Assembly: GCA_038253555.1 (NCBI GenBank)
Contig: JBBSGZ010000002.1
Coordinates: 8,155-72,154, forward strand
Direction: 5' to 3'
Source of the DNA: JALYUA01 sp038253555
GTDB taxonomy: Bacteria; Acidobacteriota; Thermoanaerobaculia; UBA5066; Gp7-AA6
DNA: 64,000 nucleotides
Positions 53,287 to 60,738 of the stretch are shown here, piece after piece; the first letter of the stretch is position 1, and every line of letters starts with the position of its first letter. The notes under the pieces are model-generated. The model saw only the letters and a list, made by a program, of their open reading frames with translations, did not search any database and was not told the DNA's origin. Both the position numbers and the translations under genes were made by a program.

Positions 53287-53305
53287 GCGAGGCCGGTCCG
53301 TCGAC

Positions 53306-55324
53306 CTATTTCGAGAGCGAGGCGAGCACGCGCTCGAGCTCCTGGAACTCGATCGGCTTTCGGAGGTAGAGGTCGAACCCGGAATCGAGCGCCAGCCGCT
53401 GGTCCTCGTCGTGCGCGTAGCCGGAGAGAGCGACGAGGATCGCCGAGCGCGTCCGCGGATCCAGGCGCAGGGCGGCCGCGACCGCATACCCGTCCATCCC
53501 CCCCGGAAGTCCGATGTCGCAGAGCACCACGTCCGGGCGAAATTCTGCCGCGAGCTCGACTCCGGCAAATCCGGTGTAAGCGCTCACCACCGGGTGTCCG
53601 CTCAAATCGAGCAGCATCCTCAGGCTCTCCGCCATGTCGACGTTGTCTTCGATGATCAGGACCCGCTTGAGGCGTCCCGGAGTCTCGGGAGACGGACGCT
53701 CCCGATCCGGCTCGGGCGGCTCGACGATGGGAATCCGGACGAGGAACTCGGAACCGCGCCCGGGACCCTCACTCACGGCCGTCATCTGGCCGCCGTGGAG
53801 CTCGACGAGGCCGCGCGCCAGGGCCATTCCGAGCCCCAGGCCCCCGCGGCTCCGATCGACGCTCCGGTCCGACTGACTGAAATAGTCGAACACCCGCGCG
53901 AGCGTGTCGGCGTCCATCCCGATGCCGGTATCGCGGATCGCGACCGAGGCGGCGCCGTCTCCGTCGCGATCGAGGCGGATGAAGACCCGCCCGCCGCGGT
54001 CTGTGAACTTGGCCGCGTTCTGCAGGACGTTACCGACGACCTGCGTCAACCGCGTCGCGTCGGCCACGGTCTCGACGGCTTCTGAAGGGAGCTCGATCTC
54101 GACCGCGACTCCGGTCGTTTCGAACGCCGGCCGATGGTCCTCGACGATCGAATTCACCAGGTCGCGGAGGTCCACGCGGTCCTTGCGAAGGAGGATCTTG
54201 CCGTGCGCGATCCGCGTGACGTCCAGAAGATCGTCGATCAGCCGTGTCATATGACCGACCTGTCGCTCGATCATGCTGCGGGCGTGCGTCGTGGCATCGA
54301 GATCCGCGGCGGCCAGCTTCTGGAGCTGAGCGGCGTTGCGGATGGGCCCGAGAGCGTTTCGGAGCTCGTGGCCGAGCATCGCGAGGAACTCGTCCTTGCG
54401 GCGGTCGGCGTCGCGAAGCGCCTCCTCGACCCTCTTTCGCTCGGAAATGTCCGTCAGGGTGACGACGCAGCCGATAGTGCTTCCATCCGCCCGAAGGGGC
54501 GCCCCGTGGAGGAGAAGACTCAGTTCGCCCGAGGCGCGTTCGAGGCGCACTTCGAGGCCGCGAATGACCTCCCCGCGAAGGACGGGGTCGAGCGAAAACC
54601 TGAGTCGGGAGGGTGTGTCCCGCCGGAGTCCCGCCGGCGCGGCGGCGGGCTCGATGAAGAGAGCGAGGTGCCGGTCGAAGTGCTGAAGCATCGGGTTCCC
54701 GGCGCAGAGGTCCTGAGCGGCGCGCGATGCGCGGACAATCCTGCCCTCGGCGTCGCAGACCAGGATCGCGTCCGCCGCCTGCTCCAGGATCGAAAGAGAG
54801 AGCGCCTCGGACGCGACCACCGCCTCGAGCTTCTTGTGCTCTGTAAGGTCCGTGAGCATGAGCGAGAATCCGGCGATTTCCGTCCCGAAGGAGCCGAGCG
54901 TCGCATAGACCGGAATCACGCCGCCTTCGCGTGTTTCGAGGGCTATCTCTCCCTGGCTGCTTCCGTTTTCCTCTCCGCCGCGCCGCAGCGCATTCCAGAG
55001 AAGACGGCTCCCCGGTTGGACGAAGCTTTCGAAGCTTTCCCCGAAGACCCGGTCCGGGGACGTGTTCAGCATCTCCGCGAAGCGATGGTTGCAATAAAGG
55101 ACCGCTCCGTCGCTGCTCAACGTGGCGGCGCCCTGTTGCATTCTCTCGACCAGCAGACGGTAGGGCCCGTCCGCGGCCTCTACGGCGAAGACGCGCTCCT
55201 GACCCGCGCCCCGCATCACGAAGGCATCGACCTCGCCATTGCGGATCGCACGGATGGTTTCTTCGGCTTCTTCCAACCGTTTGATCAGTCCGGAAACGGT
55301 CGTTCGCGATTCCCCTCGGCTCAT
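53306..55324 (-). CDS. Hybrid histidine kinase (PAS-PAS-HisKA-HATPase-REC) of the kai operon
   Basis: 672 residues, no membrane segment. Short coiled coil with IRNGEVDAFVMRG (about 25-40), PAS 1 (about 55-165), PAS 2 (about 175-305), HisKA with FLAMLGHELRNALGPI (His near 328), HATPase_c with N-box VVGNVLQNAAKF, DTGIGMD and GGLGLGMALA, and a C-terminal receiver with VLIIEDNVDMAESLRMLL, phospho-acceptor VVLCDIGLPGG and KPIEF. The Asp/Lys set is complete. It lies 39 bases after kaiB on the same strand, so it is likely the output or input kinase of the KaiBC module. Confidence 0.93.
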   Translation of the reverse strand: MSRGESRTTVSGLIKRLEEAEETIRAIRNGEVDAFVMRGAGQERVFAVEAADGPYRLLVERMQQGAATLSSDGAVLYCNHRFAEMLNTSPDRVFGESFESFVQPGSRLLWNALRRGGEENGSSQGEIALETREGGVIPVYATLGSFGTEIAGFSLMLTDLTEHKKLEAVVASEALSLSILEQAADAILVCDAEGRIVRASRAAQDLCAGNPMLQHFDRHLALFIEPAAAPAGLRRDTPSRLRFSLDPVLRGEVIRGLEVRLERASGELSLLLHGAPLRADGSTIGCVVTLTDISERKRVEEALRDADRRKDEFLAMLGHELRNALGPIRNAAQLQKLAAADLDATTHARSMIERQVGHMTRLIDDLLDVTRIAHGKILLRKDRVDLRDLVNSIVEDHRPAFETTGVAVEIELPSEAVETVADATRLTQVVGNVLQNAAKFTDRGGRVFIRLDRDGDGAASVAIRDTGIGMDADTLARVFDYFSQSDRSVDRSRGGLGLGMALARGLVELHGGQMTAVSEGPGRGSEFLVRIPIVEPPEPDRERPSPETPGRLKRVLIIEDNVDMAESLRMLLDLSGHPVVSAYTGFAGVELAAEFRPDVVLCDIGLPGGMDGYAVAAALRLDPRTRSAILVALSGYAHDEDQRLALDSGFDLYLRKPIEFQELERVLASLSK

Positions 55325-55363
55325 GACTGGTCCTCCAGAAACTCGCCTTTTCTCGAAATCCCT

Positions 55364-55738
55364 CTAACCCTGAGCTCTCCGGCCCTCTTCCCGATTCGTC
55401 GCGGGGCGCACGTCGAGCCCGACGAGAACCCGCTCGGTGCTCGAAAGGTCTCCGATCAGCCGCCGGAGCGGCGCGGGAACACTTCGAACGAGGGTCGGGA
55501 TCGCCACGATCTGGTCCCCCCGCGCGAGCTTCGGATTCTTGACGAGATCGATCACCTGGATTCGATATCGGCCTTCGAGGTGCTCTTCGCAGATCCGGCG
55601 CAGGTTGTTCAAGGCCGTGATTGACTTCGGGGTCTGGCCCGCGACGTAAAGGCGCAGATCCCAGAATCGCCCGCCAGGCGGAACGCCGCCAGCCTTCCCG
55701 CGCGGTTTTCGGGCGGGCTTCGGGGCCGTCTTCCTCAT
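55364..55738 (-). CDS. kaiB: KaiB-like protein
   Basis: 124 residues from ATG at 55738, overlapping the kaiC stop (ATGA). A basic N-terminal extension (about 1-25) precedes the thioredoxin-like KaiB core: FWDLRLYVAGQTPKSITALNNLRRICEEHL, RYRIQVIDLVKNPKLARGDQIVAIPTLVRSVPAPLRRLIGDLS. Key KaiB landmarks (LYVAGxTPxS, IPTLVR) are intact. In cyanobacteria KaiB switches fold to bind phosphorylated KaiC; here it presumably modulates the neighbouring KaiC. An Arg/Glu tail follows the core. Confidence 0.95.
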   Translation of the reverse strand: MRKTAPKPARKPRGKAGGVPPGGRFWDLRLYVAGQTPKSITALNNLRRICEEHLEGRYRIQVIDLVKNPKLARGDQIVAIPTLVRSVPAPLRRLIGDLSSTERVLVGLDVRPATNREEGRRAQG

Positions 55739-57498
55739 CGGCCACCGCCGCGCGCTCGGCGCTTCCGATCGGCGACGGGAGCCGCCTTTCGGCTGCGCTC
55801 CATCTGGCGCTGCTCCTCGTGCCTTCGCTCCTCTTCCGCCTGTTCCCCGGCGACGGTTCGCCTCAGATCGTCCTGTTCCGATTCGAACTGGGCGCGAAGC
55901 CCCGCGATCTGCGCCTCGAGCGCCTGCTGGCGGCGGGCGAGGGCGCGGCGCTTCGCCTCCGCCTCTTCCCGCCGCGCCCGGGCCTCCTCCTGCTCGCGCG
56001 CTTCCTGGGCAACGCGCGACGACCCCGTGAGAACACCCTCGCGGCCGACGTAAACCTCTTCGAGCTGAATGCCGCGGTCCGTCAGCAGGAACTCCCGGAT
56101 CTGGTTCGAGTGGGCCGTACCTCGGGCCTTCAGAACGTACATGCCCCGGTTGCGTTCTCCATTCAGCTCGATGTCGCGAAGCAGCAGCCAGTTGTCGACG
56201 AGAGAAGAGATACCGATCTCGGTGCTCTCGATCGTGTCCGACCCGGTGGTCAGGTTCGTCATGAAGACCGTCGTCTGGCGGGCCTTGAGCTGATCGAGCA
56301 GCCTCGTGAGCATCGCGGACGACTCGCTCTGCGTTCCGCCGGAAGAGAAATTCGAGATCGGGTCGATGAGGACGACGCTCGGATCGAAGTCCTGCACGGC
56401 CTTGTGCATGGTCGCGAGGTGCATCTCGAGACCGTAGAGGGTCGGGCGCGACGCGCGAAAACGAAGAAGTCCCTTGCGGACGTGCGGCTCGAGGCTTATC
56501 CCGATCGAGCGCATGTTCCGGAGAAACTGGCTCTCGGATTCTTCGAACGCGAAGTAGAGGCACCGCTCGCCTCGACGGCAGGCCGCGTGCGCGAAGTGCG
56601 CCGCGAGGCTGGTCTTGCCCGTGCCCGCGGTCCCCGAGACGAGGATGCTGCTCCCCCGATGAAACCCCTTTCCCGCGAGCATCGCGTCCAGCGCAGGCAC
56701 ACCGCTCGAAACCCGCTCGTTGCTCACGCTGTGCTTCAGGCTTTCGGTGGTGATCGGCAGGACCGAGATGCCCGACTCGTCGATCAGAAAGGGGTATTCG
56801 TTGGTTCCGTGGGTCGTTCCGCGGTATTTGACGATTCGCAGGCGGCGCGTGGAGATCTGGTCGTTCACCCGGTGGTCCAGGAGAATGACGCAATCTGAAA
56901 CGTACTCCTCGATCCCCTGGCGGGTCAGCGTTCCGGCGCCCCGCTCTCCCTTGATGACCGCCGTCACCTTCCTCGTTTTCAGCCACCGGAACAGGCGGCG
57001 CAGCTCTGCCCGCAGGATTGCCTCGTTGGGAAGGGACCCGAAGAGCACTTCGATCGTGTCGAGGACGACGCGCTTCGCGCCGATCGCGTCGATGGCCTGC
57101 CCCAGGCGGATGAAGATCCCCTCGAGGTCGTATTCGCCCGACTCTTCCACTTCCGAGGTCTCGATGTGGACGTAGTCGACGACGATCTTCTTTTTGCGGA
57201 TCAGCTCGTCGAGATCGAACCCGAGGGAGCGGACGTTCTCCGCGAGCTCCTCCGCCGTTTCCTCGAAGGCCATGAAAACGCCCGGTTCGTTGAATTCGAT
57301 CGCGCCCCGGATCAGGAACTCCATCGCCAGAAGGGTTTTTCCGCAGCCGGCGCTGCCGCATACGAGCGTCGGGCGCCCGCGGGGAAGCCCGCCGCCCGTG
57401 ATCTCGTCGAGGCCGGCGATTCCGGTGCGGGACTTTCCAATGCCGCGCCGGGGAATTTTTGGTGCGGAGGCAATCCTTGCCGCCGTCGTTCTGGCCAC
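55735..57498 (-). CDS. kaiC: KaiC-like circadian/timing ATPase
   Basis: 587 residues from GTG at 57498, preceded by AAGGAG; the open frame further upstream is rejected. Two RecA-like domains: CI with Walker A GSAGCGKT (48-55) and FEETAEELAENV (tandem catalytic Glu), CII with GTAGTGKT and FEESESQF. The position of the cyanobacterial Ser-Thr autophosphorylation pair reads EIGISSLVDNW, so two Ser are available. After CII, a ~80-residue Glu/Arg/Ala/Gln coiled coil replaces the short KaiC tail. No kaiA is nearby. With kaiB and a hybrid kinase it forms a compact operon of the non-cyanobacterial KaiBC type. Confidence 0.95.
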   Translation of the reverse strand: MARTTAARIASAPKIPRRGIGKSRTGIAGLDEITGGGLPRGRPTLVCGSAGCGKTLLAMEFLIRGAIEFNEPGVFMAFEETAEELAENVRSLGFDLDELIRKKKIVVDYVHIETSEVEESGEYDLEGIFIRLGQAIDAIGAKRVVLDTIEVLFGSLPNEAILRAELRRLFRWLKTRKVTAVIKGERGAGTLTRQGIEEYVSDCVILLDHRVNDQISTRRLRIVKYRGTTHGTNEYPFLIDESGISVLPITTESLKHSVSNERVSSGVPALDAMLAGKGFHRGSSILVSGTAGTGKTSLAAHFAHAACRRGERCLYFAFEESESQFLRNMRSIGISLEPHVRKGLLRFRASRPTLYGLEMHLATMHKAVQDFDPSVVLIDPISNFSSGGTQSESSAMLTRLLDQLKARQTTVFMTNLTTGSDTIESTEIGISSLVDNWLLLRDIELNGERNRGMYVLKARGTAHSNQIREFLLTDRGIQLEEVYVGREGVLTGSSRVAQEAREQEEARARREEAEAKRRALARRQQALEAQIAGLRAQFESEQDDLRRTVAGEQAEEERRHEEQRQMERSRKAAPVADRKRRARGGGR

Positions 57499-57563
57499 TG
57501 TGCTCCTTGAAAACGCGTCTTCGGAAGAGAAACGTACGGTAACGCAGAAGATATCGCGGGTTA

Positions 57564-57607
57564 GTACGCCTGCGTACACGGAAATCGGACGGCCGGAAAA
57601 CTTCCGG
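57564..57607. promoter_or_regulatory. Two palindromes upstream of kaiC (possible operators)
   Basis: GTACGC-CT-GCGTAC at 57564-57577 and CCGGAA-AAC-TTCCGG at 57593-57607, 66-110 bases upstream of the kaiC GTG. Both are perfect. The rest of the gene-free stretch 57499-58013 holds a further partial CTCTCCC...GGGAGAG palindrome near 57822-57842 and no convincing ORF. Operator function is a guess. Confidence 0.4.
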
Positions 57608-58013
57608 GCGGAATTGTCATGGGGGGCTGAAGTCCCGGGTTTCCGCCGCTTTTTCGGGTCCAGAGGCGGCGCGCTCGCCGACCCCGGCACATGAACCACT
57701 GCGAGCCGCCCTCTTCAGATTGAGTCGAGAAAGAGGCGCGCCGGCCTGCGGGGCAGCGAACGGTTCAGGCTGACGGGCGCTTCGGACTCCCGTATGGCCG
57801 GGGAGAGACGCTGCCCTTCTGCCCACTACTCTCCCGGGCGCGGGGAGAGGGAGAAAGCCGATGTCGTCGCCGGCCGCGCGTGTCGGCGCCGAAACGGATT
57901 GATTCAAATTGGGGGCTGCTGCGAGAATAGAGCGCGACATCCCGGGTGTTCGTCCCGCAATCCTTTGCCAGAGAAGCGACGGTCTTTCGCGACGCGCGCG
58001 GACAGGGCCAGAC

Positions 58014-58208
58014 ATGGAACGAGACAACGTGAGGGTTCTCTCCTGGGGGTGCCGGTTCTGCGGCCAGCGGAACTACCGCCCTCTGACCGTGGAGATTCAG
58101 GAAGGCAAGGTCATTACCCTCGTCTGCCGGAGGTGTGACGCGTCCAACCGCGAGGCGGTTTCGAGCGCGAAAATGATCGCGGACCGGCGGCACCGTCTCC
58201 GGGTCTGA
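58014..58208 (+). CDS. Small zinc-ribbon protein
   Basis: 64 residues from ATG at 58014. Two Cys pairs, CRFCGQRN and CRRCDASN (about residues 13-16 and 38-41), form a rubredoxin-like zinc ribbon. A basic helical tail (KMIADRRHRLRV) follows. No wider family is recognised. The longer in-frame upstream extension is rejected as low complexity. Stand-alone gene between kaiC (divergent) and a convergent lipoprotein. Confidence 0.65.
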   Translation: MERDNVRVLSWGCRFCGQRNYRPLTVEIQEGKVITLVCRRCDASNREAVSSAKMIADRRHRLRV

Positions 58209-58248
58209 TGGGTCGGGCTCCAAAGACGCCTCGAAGACTCGGCGCGGC

Positions 58249-58560
58249 TTAAGCGAGATAGACGAAGATCCGGTCGTCGAAGATCACCTCTCCGCTGGCG
58301 CTCCGCATGCGAAGGCGTCGCAGATTAGTCGGAGATGAGGCACCGAGCGAGGCGACGACTCCGCCCGAGGCGATCGTTTCCAGCACGCTTCCCGGAAAAG
58401 AGGTTCCCGGCCGGGAGAAGAGCGCGATGCTGTCGGCTTCGGCCTGGAAAACGACCATCTGATCCGGATCCAACTGGACGAGAATCTCACGGATCGGGCG
58501 GCCCATGAACACGACACTGTCTCCCGGCGGGACCGGGCCGTCTGTCCGGTTCCGCACCAA
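58249..58560 (-). CDS. Beta-rich domain, likely the severed C-terminus of the adjacent lipoprotein
   Basis: 103 residues from GTG at 58560. It has a beta-rich pattern (DSVVFMGRPIREILVQLDPDQMVVFQAEADSIALFS ... VIFDDRIFVYLA) and no signal peptide. It is in exactly the same frame as the lipoprotein ending at 58600, separated from it only by that gene's TAG and 13 sense codons that continue strand-like (AVRRAILVRNRTDGP). It therefore looks like the globular end of one ~278-residue lipoprotein cut by an amber codon, rather than an independent gene. No family is recognised. Confidence 0.5.
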   Translation of the reverse strand: MVRNRTDGPVPPGDSVVFMGRPIREILVQLDPDQMVVFQAEADSIALFSRPGTSFPGSVLETIASGGVVASLGASSPTNLRRLRMRSASGEVIFDDRIFVYLA

Positions 58561-58599
58561 AATCGCGCGCCGGACCGCCGGCCGGACGCCGGCACCGTC

Positions 58600-59082
58600 C
58601 TACGGCGTCGGCCGTGGCGTGGCGGTGGGCGGCGGCGTCGGGCTGCCGATCGTCATGGGGGTGATCGTCGGCACCGGAGTGATGGTCGGAACGGCGGTGA
58701 AGAGCGGTGTGGGGGTCGGCGCGAGCGGAGTTCCCGTGATCACGGGGGTCGCCGTGGGAGCCGTCGGGGCCGGGGTCGTGGTCCGTGGCGTGACGGAAGG
58801 GCCCGCCGTCGGAACGACGGGGGTCGCGGTCGCGCCTCCCGGGGTGACGGAAGGCGCGGTCGGAACCGGAGTCGTGGTTCGGGGTGTCAGGGTCGGACCC
58901 GCCGTCGGCACCAGCGGGGTCCCGGTCGAAACCGGAGTTCCCCCTGGTCCGATGGGCGTCGGAAACGTGATCGAGGGCGTCACGGGGGTTGCGGTCGTCG
59001 GATTGGTGATCGTGCTTTTGTCGGAGCACGCGAGAGCGGGCGCCAGCAGGACCCACGTGAAGCGCCGGAAGATTCGAGCCAT
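58600..59082 (-). CDS. Lipoprotein with Thr/Pro-rich repeat linker (possibly truncated by in-frame TAG)
   Basis: 160 residues from ATG at 59082. Signal and lipobox-like end TWVLLAPALACS, then an almost purely Thr/Pro/Val/Ala linker with an internal duplication (VPTAGPTLTPRTTTPVPTAPS and a near copy about 28 residues later). It ends at TAG (58602-58600) in the middle of the repeat. The frame then remains open and becomes the beta-rich domain at 58249-58560. Such Thr/Pro linkers usually tether an outer domain to the membrane anchor, so a protein of only signal and linker would be odd. Confidence 0.6.
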   Translation of the reverse strand: MARIFRRFTWVLLAPALACSDKSTITNPTTATPVTPSITFPTPIGPGGTPVSTGTPLVPTAGPTLTPRTTTPVPTAPSVTPGGATATPVVPTAGPSVTPRTTTPAPTAPTATPVITGTPLAPTPTPLFTAVPTITPVPTITPMTIGSPTPPPTATPRPTP

Positions 59083-59567
59083 TCCCGTATCTTGCTTCGG
59101 AACGGCGCCCGGGGTCGAGAAGAATCGGAACAGAATCGGAAGCCGCCTTCCGCGGCGCCCCGGAACTTTCGCAACTCGCCCTATTGATTTCGTCGCGGAG
59201 GCGCCGACCCGCGCCCTCAGGCCCGAGTGAGGAACGCCAACCTGGCGGGCATCATGCCGCAGGTGGTCGCCACCTGGTGCGGCGGAGGGGCAGAGGTCAC
59301 GTTCGTCTGCTAGCACGCGTTGACCAGGAAGTTCACGTGATCGCCGCGCCTTCTCTTGCTGGATGGGTCGGCGAGCCTTCTGGTCCAGTTCCAGGGCTTG
59401 GGAATAAATTTACCGCCGGTCTCCCGGGCGGGCGCCTTGAGTGCCCGGGCGACTTCCACCTCGCTGCTAAGACGGGGATCTTGTGGTGTAGACGCGCGAA
59501 GCACATGCTAGGGACATCTGATCCGGCACTCTTTGACCGCCGGCGGGATGACGAAGGAGGAAGACCG
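59083..59567. other. 485-base stretch without an evident gene
   Basis: Between the lipoprotein and the GYD gene. A short ORF from GTG near 59228 (about 27 codons, ending TFVC then TAG) is the only coding-like piece. No tRNA, clear palindrome or terminator is visible. The promoter of the GYD gene should lie near its end. Confidence 0.3.
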
Positions 59568-59900
59568 ATGCCGTTCTACCTGACCCGGTTCAGTTACACA
59601 CCGGCAACATGGGCGAAGCTCATCAAGAACCCCGAGGACCGCCGAGCCGCTGCCAAGCAATACATCGAAGCGGTCGGCGGAAAGAGCCTCGGTTTCTGGT
59701 ACGCCTTCGGGGATCACGACGCATACAACCTGTGGGAGGCACCGGATAACGTCTCGATGGCAGCCACGGCGATAGCGATCAGCGCCGGCGGAGCGCTGAG
59801 CTCCTTCCACACGACTGTCCTGCTGACCGTTGAGGAGACGCTCGCAGCGATGCAAAAGGCCTCGTCGATAACGTATCGGCCACCGGGAGATAAACGATAA
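59568..59900 (+). CDS. GYD-domain protein
   Basis: 110 residues from ATG at 59568 with GGAGGAAG upstream; an upstream in-frame extension to 59184 is rejected. FYLTRFSYTPATWAKLIKNPEDRRAAAKQYIEAVGGKSLGFWYAFGDHDAYNLWEAPDNVSMAATAIAISAGGAL matches the GYD family (ferredoxin-like fold, unknown function) throughout. It stands alone. Confidence 0.85.
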   Translation: MPFYLTRFSYTPATWAKLIKNPEDRRAAAKQYIEAVGGKSLGFWYAFGDHDAYNLWEAPDNVSMAATAIAISAGGALSSFHTTVLLTVEETLAAMQKASSITYRPPGDKR

Positions 59901-60185
59901 AGGCACTCCTCGCTCGAATCGACCCTTGTCTACCTTGTAAGCGCCGGGAGCGCGGCCGCGAGCGCCGGAAGCTTCTCCACCAAGGTGTTGTCGGAGGGTG
60001 AGAAGTTTTCAGTCTTGTTCTGAATCACGATCGCCGGCACCGTTGTCGCCGAGGTGGACTGCAGCCCGAGTCTTTCGCGACCGTCCCTGTTCTCTACGGC
60101 CGCTCGCCACTCCCCCTCACGGTACGAATTGGTGTCATCAAAGAATCGTTGCACCTGCGCAACTGGGGTTTGCCAGCTGGATGTG

Positions 60186-60315
60186 GACGAGGTTCGGCGT
60201 AGCGACGGCTTGACGAGCGAGGAGCGGGAGGAGCTTCGCCGGCTGCGTCGGGAGGTGGTGAGGCTTCGGACGGAGCGGGAGATTCTGGCAAAGCCGGGCG
60301 GGGCGGCGCGGGACA
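60186..60315 (+). pseudogene. IS3-family transposase OrfA remnant
   Basis: The segment encoding DEVRRSDGLTSEEREEL followed by RRLRREVVRLRTEREILAK matches the C-terminal coiled coil of IS3-type OrfA. The upstream helix-turn-helix is missing and the frame degenerates right after (PGGAARDMSRRRDRG). No OrfB or terminal inverted repeat is recognisable. The surrounding 59901-60738 (838 bases) holds no intact gene that I can support; it looks like decayed insertion-sequence DNA. Confidence 0.65.
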
Positions 60316-60738
60316 TGTCCCGCAGGCGTGACCGTGGGATCGAGGTATCAGAAGCCGATCGTGATCCGGTACTCGGTCAAATCTCGTAACCGAAGATGCC
60401 TGCCGAGGCCCTCGCAACCGGCTTCTCGGCATGCTCGAGCCGACGTTGACCCGCAGGGGTGAAGCGGACCTGCGAGACAGAAATCACGGCTTCGGATCCC
60501 TCACGGCCCTCCTCCTTGTATCCTTGGAGCTCGCTGATCCGCGCGCGGTGATTTTCGGGGCCGGGGCAACTCATGGTGGCCTCTAAGAGATCAGCCGTGA
60601 GGACCCGCTTACCGGTCACGGAACTCCCAAGCTCGCAAAACGGGTGCGCCGGGCTTTCAGTGTCACGGTTGGGAGGCCGACCTCCGGCGGATCTACGCCG
60701 GTTCGAATCTTGGATCAGCAGCGGCGCATCCAACGAGA

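Noticed and set aside
57765..58223. Minus-strand 152-codon ORF opposite the zinc-ribbon gene
   Set aside because: Low-complexity and antisense to two clear CxxC motifs; treated as a shadow.
60377..60733. Minus-strand ORF and a T-loop-like GGTTCGAATC near 60695
   Set aside because: No acceptor or anticodon stem can be built around the T-loop sequence, and the ORF lacks recognisable character; not called as a tRNA or gene.
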